A stretch of 64,000 nucleotides of DNA, taken from positions 310,001 through 374,000 of the forward strand of contig CAWJOG010000021.1 in NCBI GenBank assembly GCA_963844435.1. Direction: 5' to 3'. Made by a program: the position numbers and the translations under genes. This DNA is from JBDSLU01 sp963844435 (GTDB lineage: Bacteria > Acidobacteriota > Vicinamibacteria > Vicinamibacterales > Vicinamibacteraceae). The notes beneath the pieces are model-generated. The model saw nothing but the letters and a program-made list of their open reading frames with translations. It searched no databases and was not told the origin of the DNA. Positions 18,840-29,080 of the stretch are shown here, one piece after another (the stretch's first letter is position 1; each line of letters opens with the position of its first letter).

Positions 18840-21118
18840 TACTGGTGGCCGACGAGGTGCTTGTACGGGCCCTCGACGTCTTTCATCTCGTCGTGCGTGC
18901 CGCGCTGGACGATCGTCCCGCGCTCCATGACGATGATCTCGTCGCTGTCACGGATGGTGCTGAGCCGGTGCGCGATGATGATCGTGGTGCAGCCGCGGCG
19001 GCGCATGCTCTCGTCGATCATCATCTCGGTGGTCGGATCGAGCGCGCTGGTGGCCTCGTCCATCACCACGATGGTCGGCTCGCCGACCAGGGCGCGGGCG
19101 ATCTCCAGGCGCTGGCACTGGCCGCCGCTGAAATTGCCGCCGCCTTCCTGGATGCGCGACTGGTAGCCCCCCTCGCGGGCGGCGATCACCTCGTCGATGG
19201 CGGCGTCGCGCGCCGCCGTGACGACGCGGGGCGCGGCGATCGTCGGGTCCCACATCGTGACGTTCTCGGTGACCGAGCCGCCGAAGAGGAACACTTCCTG
19301 GTCGACCACGGCCATCGAGTTGACGATGAGATCGCGCGGCAGGTTCTGACGCGGCACGTCGTCGAACAGGATCTCGCCGCCCCACGGCTCGTAGAGGCCG
19401 GAGACGATCTTGGCCACCGTCGACTTGCCGCTGCCGCTGGCGCCGATCAAGCGCGACGCGGCGGCCAGGCTCGACGACCAGGTTGAAGTCGGCGATCAGC
19501 GGCTTCTCGAGCGGGCTGTAGCCGAAGGTGACGCCGCGCAGCTCGACGCGGCCGGACAGCTTCACGCGGGCCCCGGGCGGGCGGATGATCGCCGGCGCTC
19601 CGGCTGGCTTGCCGTCCGCGGCGGGTGCGGCCCCGCCCTCCTTGCCGATCGTCGGCTCCGCCTGGTCGCGGGTACTGGGCGTCGGCCGGGTAGCGCAGCA
19701 CGTCGTCCAGGCGGTTCATGTCGGCCTGGAGCTCCTGCAGCGACGAGCTGAAGTTCACGAAGCTGGCGAGCGGACGCGTGAAGCTGCCGAGCAGCGTCTG
19801 GTAGGCGACCAGCATGCCGACGGTGAAGTCGCCCTGCATGACCTTGAGGCCGCCGAGGACCAGCACCGCGGCGGTCGTCGCGGTCTGCACGAACGGCGGC
19901 ACCGCGGCGCCGATCTGGCCGAGCACGCCGAGCTGCTGCGTGGTGTTGATCGACTTGGCGTAGTAGCCGGCCCAGCGGCCGAAGAACTCGCCCTCGGAAC
20001 CCGTCGCCTTGAGGGTCTCGATCATCTTGAGACCGTTCATCGCCGTGCCCTGCAGCTTGCCGAGGTCCTGCTTGAGGCGCCGGCTGGCGTCGGTGCGGGC
20101 GCGGCTGGCGGCCTTGACCGCGGCGATGTTGAAGGCCGACAGCAGCAGCACCGCCATCGTCAGCTTGGCGTCGTAGAGGAACATCAGCGTCGCGTAGAAG
20201 ATCGTCAGGACGCTGTCGATGGTCGTCGTCGCCAGCCGGCCGCCGATGATCTTGGCGACGTCGTCGTTGATCTGGACGCGCGAGCCGATCTCGCCGGCGA
20301 AGCGCTGGCCGAAGTAGGCGGCGGGCAGCCGCAGGATGTGGTTGAAGAAGCGGCTCGACGTGCCGAGCGCCAGCTTGGTCTCGAGCCGCAGCAGGTAGTA
20401 GCGCTGGAGCCAGGTCAGCACCGCCTGGATGGCGATGGTCGCGGCCATGAACCAGAGCAGCGGCCGGACGATCCACTCCTGCTTCGAGCCCAGATAGTCG
20501 TCGATGAAGATTCGGGTGAAGGTCGGGATGACCAGGCCCGGGATGACCAGCAGCAGGCCGCAGATCATCGACGTAAAGGAGCGCGCCCTCGGAGCCGACC
20601 AGGCGCCGGCGCAGCGCCGGCAGCATGTTCGGGGCCTGGCCGCCCTTCTTGAACTCGGCGCCCTTGGCGAACGTCAGGACGACGCCCGAATAGGAGCCGT
20701 CCAGTTCGGCCATCGAGATCTCGCGCGGCCCCTGCGCGGGATCGTTCAGGTAGGCCTTGCCCTTGCCGAACCCCTCCAGCACCACGAAGTGGTTGAAGTT
20801 CCAGAACAGGATGACCGGGAAGGGCAGCGTGTAGAGCTTCTCGATCTCCTCGTACTTGTAGCCCTTGGCGTCGAGGCCGTACTTGCGCGCGGCCCGCAGG
20901 ACGTTGCTGGCCTTGCTGCCGTCGCGCGAGACGCCGCACTCGTGGCGCAACTCCTCGAGGGCGACCCACCGGCCGAAGTGGGCGAGGATCTTGGCGAGCG
21001 CCGCGGCGCCGCACTCGACCGCCTCCATCTGGAGGATGGTCGGGGTCTTGACGCGCTTGCGAGGCGGCGGCGGGAGGACCTTGGGCTTTTCAGCCTCGAC
21101 GACGGCGTCGTCCGACAT
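18839..21118 (-). CDS. Peptidase-containing ABC transporter (C39 type, NHLM export; three frameshifts)
   Basis: About 760 residues from ATG 21118. The C39 peptidase has its catalytic Cys in MEAVECGAAALAKILAHFG, His in WNFNHFVVLEGFG and Asp in YLNDPAQGPREIS; it should cut leader peptides after a double-Gly-type site on the cytoplasmic side. Then come six membrane helices (IFIDDYLGSKQEWIVRPLLW onward) and an ATPase with GASGSGKST, FSGGQCQRLEIARAL and IVVMDEATSALD. Frame changes occur near 20570, 19670 and 19450, each within otherwise conserved text, so they are probably assembly errors. The protein matches the TIGR03796-like partner of the FHA-ABC next door; the two probably form a heterodimer or paired transporter. 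Confidence 0.9.
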
Positions 21119-21149
21119 GACTCGTGCTTCGGGCTCGTGCGAACCGGGC

Positions 21150-22380
21150 TCAGGCTGCGCCGAACATCTTGCGCAGGAACGGCATGACCATCGTGATCGG
21201 CGCCTTGCGCTCGACGACGATATTGATCCCGACGAGCGAGCCGCCGTCGATCTTGAAGGGTGGGCCGCCGGAGGTCGACCAGGCGAAGCCGCTCTTGGTC
21301 TCGGCCGGTTTGAGGGTGGCCTTGACTTCGATGACGCCGCTGCGGCCCATCAGCTTGTCGGTGATCTCCTGGTTGCGCATCCGCGACATCACCGCCTCGC
21401 GGCTGGAGATGAACTCGCCGAGGTCGGAGACCTCCGCGAGCATGAAGCCGTACTCCTCGCGCTTCACCTGGCTGGGCGAGACCTCGGTGTTCATGCCGGC
21501 CTTGATGCGCTTGCCGACATCGGCGGCGACGAAGGCGACGACCTGGACGTTCGCGGTGACGTCCTCGAGCACCGCCACCACGTCGTTCTGGGCCACCGTG
21601 TCCCCGACCGTCTTGCGCACTTCGATGATCCGGCCGCCGACGGTGCTGGTCAGCGATTCCTGCGAGCCGACCTGGGCCTCGACCCGTCGCAACTCCGCGA
21701 TCGCGATCTGAATCTGCGTGTCGAGGGAGGAATTGCTGGAGCCGGCGCCGCGGATGCGGTCTTCCTCAGCCGAAATCTGGCCCTGGATGCTCGTGATCTG
21801 GAACTGCGCTGCGCTGACGGCGCTGCGTGCCCCTTCCATCCGCTGGGCCGTGATCCCGCCCTCCTTGAACAACGGTTCGAGGCGCGCCACTTCGGCCTGG
21901 GCCCGCTGCAGGTCGAGGCGCTTGAGGTCGAGGTCGCCGCGCAGGCGGGCGACCTGCGCTCTTGCCGCGGCGCGGGTATCGGACGCGCTGCCTTCGGTGG
22001 TCAGCCGCTGGTTCTGGAGCTGCTGCACCTTCGTCCGCGCGACGTTCACTTCCTCGGTTTTGCCGGCGTACGTGATCGAGCCGAGATTTTCGCCGACGGA
22101 GACGACCTGGTTGACCTTCAGGTTGAGGGATGAGAATCGAGCCCGACCCGGTCGAGCGGATTTCCTTGTTGGCGCCCCCCCGAAGCAGCACCCCCTGGCC
22201 GTCGATACGCTCGGGAATCGAGCCGAGGATGCTCCAGACGATGACGCCGACGAGGATGCCTCCGACGGTGGTCAGGGCCAGCCATCCCATCGGGGAGGTG
22301 ACCCGCATGAGGACGTCGAGGCGCTCGGGCGAAGCAAGCTTGTCGAGGGCCGCCTTCCGGAACAGGGGGTTTTCAGACAT
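21150..22380 (-). CDS. HlyD-family membrane fusion protein of the NHLM exporter (one frameshift)
   Basis: About 410 residues from ATG 22380. A cytoplasmic N-terminus (LASPERLDVLMRVTSPMGWL) precedes one membrane helix (ALTTVGGILVGVIVWSILGS), the biotinyl-lipoyl half-motif (GQGVLLRGGANKEIRSTGSG), a frameshift near 22128, a long coiled-coil hairpin (VARTKVQQLQNQRLTTEGSA, AEVARLEPLFKEGGITAQRM) and the second lipoyl and beta-barrel part (VGGRIIEVRKTVGDTVAQND). It should bridge the inner-membrane ABC pair to a TolC channel. It lies 31 bases before the peptidase ABC gene and about 100 bases after the second TolC gene. Confidence 0.9.
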
Positions 22381-22479
22381 GGCCGCAGTCTCTGGATGGA
22401 CGACTCTGAACGACGACTCCGAACACCGGCTCCGACGACGACGCGACCGGTTCCCCGGCCGCGTCCCCGGTACAACGCG

Positions 22480-24897
22480 TCAGCGTACGACGAATTCGGT
22501 CGGCAGGAACCGGAGCGACTCGGAGGCGTCGCCCAGGCCCGAGAAGGTGACCAGCTGACCGGCCTCGAACCGCAGGCGGGCGAGGGTGCTCAGGTAGACC
22601 TGCTGCTGCCGCAGCAGCTCGGTCTGGTCGCCGAGGAGCTCTTCTTCCGTGGTCAGCGTATCGATCAGCGTCAGCTCGCCAGCCCGGAGCTGGGCCAGCG
22701 CGCCGGCGTAGGTGGCAGTCGTCCGCTCGACCGCCTCGCGGGCCCGCAGCACGCCTTCGGCGGCGGCGCGCAGCGTCTGCACGACGCCGGTGATGTTGTC
22801 GCCGATCAGCCGCGTGCGATCCCGGAACTGGATCTCCGACGAGCGCAGCGTCGCCTGCGCCTGCGCCAGCCGGCCCTTGGCCGCGTTGTTGCCGAGCGGG
22901 ATCTCGAACGAGATCGAGGCTGTGACGAACGGCTCCCAGCGGCCGCTCAGCCCGCGCCAGTAGCCCCGCGGCGAGTAGTAGCGATGGGTCTCGTCGAACT
23001 GCGTCGGCGGGTTCAGCTCGCTGAAGATCGGGTTCTGCTCGTCGGGCAGGAAGCGGAACTGCTCGCTCTCGTAGGCCTGCGCGAGGCCGCCGCTGAAGTT
23101 GAGGTCATAGACCCGGCGGGTGTCGTCGCGGGCGCCGGCCGCGAGCTCCGCGGACGCCCGGCGGGCCTGGTCCAGCGCCAGCCGATCGCGCCGCGACTCC
23201 ATCGCCGAGGCGATCAGCTGCGCGACCGTCTGCTGATCGACGCGCACGTCGGCGAACCGGTCGGCCGCGGCCGGCGCTTCGCCCAGAGTGACCGCGTCGA
23301 CGCCCATGGCCTCGGCCAGGCTCATGCGCGCGTCGACGAGCTCGGCCTGCGCGCCGGCCACCGACGATTCGACGAAGGCCGCGCGCGCCTGGGCGCGGAA
23401 GCCCTCGACGCGGGCCGCTTCACCGCCCCGGACCCGCTGATCGGTCAGCCCGACCAGGACCTTCTGGCGCTCCGTCGACGCCTGCGCCAGCTTGAGGTTC
23501 TCCTGCGCCGCGATCAGGCGGATGTAGGCGAGGAGCGTGCGGTAGACCTCTTCGGTCGCGATCTGACGGGCCTGCTCCTCGCGCGCCCGCAGCGTGAACT
23601 CCGACGCGCGCTCCTGCGCCGCGACGCTGGTGCTGCCCCGGCCCTTGCCGAGCGGCATGAGCAGCCCGAACGTCAGGCTGGACGGGAAGCGCGGCGGGAA
23701 GCCGGCGCCGCCGAACGTCGGATCGAGCGTCTTGTCGCGGAAGTTGTTCTCCTCGCTCTCGAGCAGCAGCTCCACGCTCGTCGTCATGCCGTTGCGCCAC
23801 GGCTTGTTGAGCGAGGTGCGCAGGCTGAAGTGGCGGGTGTACTGATCCTTCGGCAGCGGGCCGAGCCGTTCGAGCGCCAGGCGGGCGCGGGCGGCGACCG
23901 CTTCGCTGATCTCGGCGAGCAGGCGGACCGCTTCCTTCGGCGCTTCGACGCCACTCAGCAGGATCCCTTCGAGGCCGAACGGACGGCCCTGATCGATCGC
24001 GACCAGGCGTCCGTAGCTCAGGTCGAACAGGACAGCGTCCAGCGGATCCTGGTTCAGCGGACCGTTGCAGAACGCGCGCAGGTCGACGCCGAGCGACTGC
24101 TCCAGGTCGGCGATGACGAACGGGAACTGATCCTGGTTGATGCCGAGCGCCGCAATCTCCCCGCGGTCGAGACCGTCGAGCGTGATGGCGTCGGTGGCGA
24201 ACTCGAAGTTGAAGTCGAGCGGGCAGCGCGGCAGCGGCGCGTTCGAGTTGACGAGGATGTCGCGCAGCTGCAGGTTGGCGCGGGTGAAGCCGAGGTGCAG
24301 CTGCTTCATCAGCGTCCGGTTGTTCACCTGCTGGCGCAGGAAGCCCGGCGCCACCGGCTGCTGGGTGTAGTCGGCTCCGGGCGCGAAGGTGAACGTGCTG
24401 TCGAAGAGACCCTTGGCCTCCCGCAGCTGTGCGCGCGCGGTCAGCGTGTCCTGCGCCGCCAGCGACACCCGCGGCTGATACTTCAGCACCAGATCGATCG
24501 CCTGCGCCAGCGTGATCTGCGGGCCCGGCGCCTTCGCCGCGCCGAACGGGCGGGCAGCGATGGCATCGGTGGCGATGACGCCAGTGACCGGCGCGATCGG
24601 CGTGGCGGGCGCGGTCTGGACCGGCGCCGGAGCCGTTGTCGTGGGCGGTGCGGGCTGCCGCGGCGTCGCCTGGGCGCCCGCGACCGCGGGCACCACCGCC
24701 AGGCTCAGCGCGAGCAGCCAGGGGTGGAAGACCCGCGTCGCACCGAGACGGGCGAGGCGCCCGGCGGTCAAGGCGCGAGGAGAGAGGAGATTGGACATCT
24801 CCGACCGACGAGCAACGCCGAGCGCCGGGATGCTTCGCCCGTCGAATGCAGCGGGCCTTTCATCCCGGGCTGCTACCGCGATGGGCGTTGGCGTCAT
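22480..24897 (-). CDS. TolC-family outer-membrane channel, second copy
   Basis: About 805 residues from ATG 24897, whose ATGA overlaps the stop of the upstream TolC gene; an alternative start is ATG 24798 (MSNLLSP), directly before the signal sequence WLLALSLAVVPAVAGAQATP. The protein has the TolC duplicated coiled-coil plan: ITLAQAIDLVLKYQPRVSLA near the N-terminus, EEVYRTLLAYIRLIAAQENL in the middle, and a C-terminal repeat (TATYAGALAQLRAGELTLID, LRQQQVYLSTLARLRFEAGQ). It is longer than classical TolC (about 490) because of a roughly 250-residue insert. It would form the outer-membrane exit duct for the exported peptide. Confidence 0.88.
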   Translation of the reverse strand: MTPTPIAVAARDERPAAFDGRSIPALGVARRSEMSNLLSPRALTAGRLARLGATRVFHPWLLALSLAVVPAVAGAQATPRQPAPPTTTAPAPVQTAPATPIAPVTGVIATDAIAARPFGAAKAPGPQITLAQAIDLVLKYQPRVSLAAQDTLTARAQLREAKGLFDSTFTFAPGADYTQQPVAPGFLRQQVNNRTLMKQLHLGFTRANLQLRDILVNSNAPLPRCPLDFNFEFATDAITLDGLDRGEIAALGINQDQFPFVIADLEQSLGVDLRAFCNGPLNQDPLDAVLFDLSYGRLVAIDQGRPFGLEGILLSGVEAPKEAVRLLAEISEAVAARARLALERLGPLPKDQYTRHFSLRTSLNKPWRNGMTTSVELLLESEENNFRDKTLDPTFGGAGFPPRFPSSLTFGLLMPLGKGRGSTSVAAQERASEFTLRAREEQARQIATEEVYRTLLAYIRLIAAQENLKLAQASTERQKVLVGLTDQRVRGGEAARVEGFRAQARAAFVESSVAGAQAELVDARMSLAEAMGVDAVTLGEAPAAADRFADVRVDQQTVAQLIASAMESRRDRLALDQARRASAELAAGARDDTRRVYDLNFSGGLAQAYESEQFRFLPDEQNPIFSELNPPTQFDETHRYYSPRGYWRGLSGRWEPFVTASISFEIPLGNNAAKGRLAQAQATLRSSEIQFRDRTRLIGDNITGVVQTLRAAAEGVLRAREAVERTTATYAGALAQLRAGELTLIDTLTTEEELLGDQTELLRQQQVYLSTLARLRFEAGQLVTFSGLGDASESLRFLPTEFVVR

Positions 24898-27027
24898 CGG
24901 CTGCTCCCGGCGGCCGTGGGCAGCGACACCAGCGTCGGCGCGCTGACGGTGGAGTTGGTGACGAGCGTGCCGCTCTCGAAGCGGAGCTGCGCCAGGAGGT
25001 TGGCGACCGCCTGCTGCGCGGCGATGAGCGAGAGGTCGGTCTCGGTCGCCTGCTGCTCGGTCGTGATCGTGTTGATCAGCGTTGCCTCACCGGCGCGGAA
25101 GCGGGACAGCTCCGCGGTGATCGTCTGATCGTCAGTACTGCGACGCCGACTGCGTCTGCTTCAGGCGTCCGATCGTCTCGATGAGCCCCGACGCCGTGCG
25201 GGCGACGTTGAGGCGGACCAGGCGGCGGAGATCGCCGGTTTCGATGACGCGGGTCCGGCGCTCGGCCTCGCGTGCGGCCAGCCGGCCCTTCGCCGAGTTG
25301 TTGCCGAGCGGCTTCTCGTAGTTCAGCGTCAGCGTGAAGCTCGGGCCGACCCAGCGATCGTACGCCTCGGCGAAGCCGTCGCGGCGGTAGACGGGGCGTT
25401 CGTTCTCGTCCAGGTCCTCCGTGGCGACGTCGCCGACCTCGCCGAGCGCCGTGTAGAACAGCGACGCCGACAGGTCGAGCCGCGAACGAAGATCGGTCTC
25501 CGCGCCGCGCTGCAGGATGACGGCGGCTTCCTCGCGGCGCATCGCCGCTTCGACGTCGCGGCGCTGACCGGGAGCGGCGGTGGCCCCGACCCACGGCTGC
25601 AGCGCGGCGGCGTCCGGCGCCACCGGAAACGGATCCTTGGCCGCGGTCGGCAGCGTAGCGTCGGCGCCGCTGCTGGCGACGCCGAGGGCGTCGGCGAGCT
25701 CCACGCGCGCGTCGTAGAGGCGCTGCCGCGCGTCGAGGGCGCGGGCGCGGGCGCGGGCTTCGCCGGCCTGCGACCGGGCGAGCTCGACCCGGGCCAGCTC
25801 GCCGCCGTTGACCAGCGTCGTCGTCGCCCTCAGCAGGTCGCCCTGGCGCGTCACCGACCGCTCGAGGATGGCGAGCGATTCCTGCGCCGCCCGCAGCTCC
25901 CAGTAGGCCTGCGCGGTGCGCAGGATGCTGGAGGCGCGCTGGTGCTCGACGTCGAGGGTGCCGGCCTGGGCTTCGACCGTGGCGGCCCGCTCACCGGCCG
26001 CGAGCGCGTCCGAGCCCCGGCCGCGCATCAGCGGCAAGAGGAAGTCGGAGCCGACGCGGGTCGTGTAGAGGTCGTTCAGGCCCTTGCCGCCGAACTCCGC
26101 CTTACGCTGCTTGCCCCTGAAGTTCGAGCCTTCGGTCGTGAAGTCGACGAACGGCGCCACCTGGATGCCGTTGTGGAAAAGCTTGGAGAACTGCACTTTG
26201 GCGCGGGTGTTCTGGAACGCCTCGTCGTCCGGCGCGTCGCCGAGGTCGGCGCGGTTCAGGCGCGCGATCCGCAGCGACTTTTCCTGCTGGGTCAGGCTGT
26301 CGTCGAAGCCGCTGAAGGCGGCGTTCAGGAAGTCCTGCCGGATCTGGCGCAGCTGCGCGGCCTGCGACGGGTTGCCGGCGATGAGCGCGTTCAGCACTTT
26401 CAGCTGCGACCCGAGGTTCGGGCTCACCGAGGTGAGCTGGTCGACCTGCGCGCTCTCGTTGCCCGGGGGCAGCGACAGGATCTGCCGCAGCAGGTTGACC
26501 GTGCTGCGCGTCGCGGCGACGTCGGGGCCGGCCTGGCTGATGAAGTCATCGAGCTTGCGCCGCTTGTTGCGCTCGTCTTCCTTGCGCGACTCGGTCAGCT
26601 CCTGGACGCGGTAGCTGTATTCGACGCCGCCGGTGATGGCGGTGTCGAAGATGCCGGACTGCTCCTGGGCGAAGCCGGCGAGCCGGTCGGCGCTCGCGGC
26701 GCTCAACTGGATCGTCGTGTCGTGGCGCAGCGTCAGGCGGAGCGCCTCTTCGAGGCTCACGCCGTCGGCGCCGAAGGTGATGATCGGAGCGGCTTCGACC
26801 GGCGGCGCGTCGGTGACGGGCTTCAGGGTCAACGGGTCCGCCGGCGCCGGCTGGCTGGTGGTCCCCGGCGCGGGCTGCTGGCTCGCCGGCCTCAGCGAGT
26901 TCGAAGGAGGAGGCTGACGGAGGACGGCCTGGGCCTGTGCCGTTGTCACGCCGGCCAGGATCACTGCGGACACCGGGCCGATGACACGAACGATGCGACG
27001 CGCACACCGCGCCACGCTGCTCCTCAT
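24894..27027 (-). CDS. TolC-family outer-membrane channel, first copy (one frameshift)
   Basis: About 710 residues from ATG 27027, which has GAGGAG seven bases upstream. Signal sequence (IGPVSAVILAGVTTAQAQAV), then VSLEEALRLTLRHDTTIQLS, a long central insert, LRTAQAYWELRAAQESLAIL and GELARVELARSQAGEARARA. A one-base frameshift near 25135 separates RLKQTQSASQY from the C-terminal repeat (ELSRFRAGEATLINTITTEQ, AVANLLAQLRFESGTLV). The final bases overlap the start of the second TolC gene by four. It is the first gene of the export operon. The two TolC copies are divergent, so they may serve different stages or form a mixed channel. Confidence 0.88.
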
Positions 27028-27428
27028 AACGAGACTCCTCACTGCGATCCGACTGGTACGTCGCCGATTGGGATGCGAGCCGTCAGGCCCGTGAAAACTG
27101 GCGGGGTGGCTCATCGCAACACTCAACGCCAAATCCCCATGACCCGAACGCGGCGGTCATGGACACGGATGCCCGCGCGCGGCGAGGGCGCCGGCGAGAT
27201 GCATCGAGATCGGTCATTTGAGTGGCGGGATTCTACCAGAAGCACCTCGGGTACTCGGCGTGTGTTCGGACAGGTAATCGGCTTCTGTTCGGAAGGCTTG
27301 CATGGTCCGTTATTACTGAGCGTTGGGGGCATGGCGCGGTGGCGTGTCACCGCGTGAAACGCCGCGTCGCGCGATTGCGAGCGGCACCCCCGTGTGCTAG
27401 TCTCCGGGGCGTTTCAGAGAGCCTGAAC
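27028..27428. other. Intergenic control region between export operon and lanthipeptide operon
   Basis: This 400-base gap separates two divergent gene groups, so it should hold both promoters. I see no convincing gene in it. On the minus strand 27114-27132 reads TTGGCGTTGAGTGTTGCGA, close to a sigma-54 -24/-12 element but with 11 rather than 10 bases between GG and GC. On the plus side a 7-bp inverted repeat CGCGGTG / CACCGCG lies at 27335-27341 and 27348-27354, a possible operator, and TAGTCT at about 27409 is a weak -10 for the lipoprotein gene. Confidence 0.4.
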
Positions 27429-27860
27429 ATGATGCGTGAGCTGTCGCGGCTGATCGGGGCGTCGGCGTTCGTCGGACTGGCCGCCATCGGGATTGCCGCG
27501 TGTGAAGATTCACCGGTGGGCCCGTCGCTCAGCGCAGTTCCGGTCTCCAATCTCGGACTCAAGCCGTCGCAGGACAACCCGGGGTTGTGCTGCTGCCACG
27601 TCACCGGCCTGGCCCGCAACGACAACAGCGTCTCGGTTCACGTCACGATCAAGTTCTCGGCCTTCAACGCGCCGCCCGGGCCGAACGCCCCGGCCGAACC
27701 GCTCTCGACGATCCTCTATTTCATCAAGGATCTGCAGCCGGGCCAGACGCACCAGTTCGAGGCGCCCGGCTTCATCTTCCCGTGCAACCAGATCCCGGAA
27801 GGGATCCGGAACGTGAAGACCGAAGTCGAGGTCAAGGGCATCACGTACCCACCGTTCTAG
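27429..27860 (+). CDS. Small lipoprotein next to the lanthipeptide synthetase
   Basis: 143 residues from ATG 27429. A lipoprotein signal (LIGASAFVGLAAIGIAACED) has a good lipobox (IAAC), so the mature chain is lipid-anchored. The mature part has an unusual Cys-rich motif PGLCCCHVTGLARND and an immunoglobulin-like beta pattern (SVSVHVTIKFSAFNAPPGPN, QPGQTHQFEAPGFIFPCNQI). No family is recognised. It is the first gene of the plus-strand group leading to the AAA+ activator and LanM. It has no leader of the nitrile-hydratase or Nif11 type, so I do not regard it as the lanthipeptide precursor. Confidence 0.65.
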   Translation: MMRELSRLIGASAFVGLAAIGIAACEDSPVGPSLSAVPVSNLGLKPSQDNPGLCCCHVTGLARNDNSVSVHVTIKFSAFNAPPGPNAPAEPLSTILYFIKDLQPGQTHQFEAPGFIFPCNQIPEGIRNVKTEVEVKGITYPPF

Positions 27861-27943
27861 GCCACGCCGCCCGCGTCGGGGGCTGGCGCGATCCGTACCC
27901 CTTTCGTCTGTTTGGGGACCCGCGATATTGACCCGCAGTCGTC

Positions 27944-29080
27944 ATGCGTTCCTCCACCACGGCCGCTTCTGCGGTCACGCCCGGCGGTGTCATGGCTGAC
28001 GAGCGCGCGCTCTGTCCGCCGGCCATGCGCCTGCGCGCGCTCTCGATCGACCGGCTGGGGGCCGACCGGGCCATCGAGTTGGTGGGGCTGGCGCCAAGCC
28101 TGAACGACGCCCTCAGCAAGCTCGAAAAGATCGCGAAGTATCGGGAGCCGGTACTCCTCACCGGCGAGAGCGGGGCCGGCAAGGAGTTCTTCGCCCAGGC
28201 CGTGCACCTGTTCGGCGGGGCCCGCCAGGCGCCCTTCGTCCCCGTCAACTGTCCGCAATACCAGGAAGGCAACCTCACCGTCAGCGAGCTGTTCGGCCAT
28301 ACCCGCGGCAGCTTCACGGGAGCCGTGGCCGACCGCAAGGGCGCCTTCGAGGAGGCCGACGGCGGCGTCATCTTCCTCGACGAGATTGCGGATCTGCACG
28401 CCAGTGCACAGGTCATGCTGCTGCGGGCCCTCGCCACCGGCGAGTTCCGCCCGGTCGGCGCGACGCGCTCGCGGACGGTCGACGTCCGGGTGGTGTCGGC
28501 GACCAACCGGCCGCTGAACCAGCTGGTGATGACCAACCAGTTCCGCTACGACCTGCTGTTCCGGCTGCGGCAGTTCCACATCGCCATTCCGCCGCTGCGC
28601 GAGCGCGGCGACGACTGGCGCCTGCTGGCCGACTACTGGCTGGCGCGCCTGGCGCGTCAGTACGGGGTCGCCAAGCGGTTTTCGGCGGCGTCGATGCGCG
28701 TCCTGGAGCGGTGTCAATGGCCCGGCAACGTCCGCCAGCTGATTGGCGTGGTAAAGACCGCCTACGCCATGGCCGATTCCTCCACCATCGAGCCAGACGA
28801 CTTCACCTTCCAGCTCCAGGAGGCCGAACCGGGCAGCGATCGCGGCGAGGGGCCGACCCCGTACGAGCGCGTGGTCGACCTCGGCGAGGAGTTCTGGCCC
28901 ACCGTCTACGAGGCCTTCATGAACCGCGACTTGAACCGGTCGCAGGTGAAGGCGGTCATCCGCAGCGGCCTGACCACCGCGGGTGGCAATTACCGGAAGG
29001 TGCTCGAGTTGTTCCGCCTGCCGGCGACCGACTACCAGCGGTTCATGGATTTCCTGCGCCATCACGACCTGAAGCCGTGA
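27944..29080 (+). CDS. Sigma-54-type AAA+ transcriptional activator without a receiver domain
   Basis: 378 residues. After a short N-terminal region the NtrC-type AAA+ domain shows Walker A LLTGESGAGKEFFAQAVH, the sigma-54 contact loop as GSFTGA (the first Ala of GAFTGA is Ser), Walker B GGVIFLDEIADLH, the sensor region VSATNRPLNQLV and RYDLLFRLRQFHIAIPPLRE, and CQWPGNVRQLIGVV. The C-terminus (NRDLNRSQVKAVIRSGLTTA) may be a Fis-like DNA-binding part but is not canonical. There is no receiver or GAF domain, so activity may be set by another protein. Its stop overlaps the LanM GTG, so the two are translationally coupled. Start at ATG 27944 or 27991. Confidence 0.88.
   Translation: MRSSTTAASAVTPGGVMADERALCPPAMRLRALSIDRLGADRAIELVGLAPSLNDALSKLEKIAKYREPVLLTGESGAGKEFFAQAVHLFGGARQAPFVPVNCPQYQEGNLTVSELFGHTRGSFTGAVADRKGAFEEADGGVIFLDEIADLHASAQVMLLRALATGEFRPVGATRSRTVDVRVVSATNRPLNQLVMTNQFRYDLLFRLRQFHIAIPPLRERGDDWRLLADYWLARLARQYGVAKRFSAASMRVLERCQWPGNVRQLIGVVKTAYAMADSSTIEPDDFTFQLQEAEPGSDRGEGPTPYERVVDLGEEFWPTVYEAFMNRDLNRSQVKAVIRSGLTTAGGNYRKVLELFRLPATDYQRFMDFLRHHDLKP

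Noticed and set aside
22381..22479. CGAC-rich gap between HlyD and TolC considered as further copies of the GACTCCGGAGTC palindrome
   Set aside because: Only loose half-matches (CGACTCCGA) occur, without dyad symmetry.
27429..27860. Lipoprotein considered as the lanthipeptide precursor because of its CCC motif and position
   Set aside because: It has a lipobox and no leader of the NHLP or Nif11 type and no double-Gly site before a Cys/Ser/Thr-rich core.
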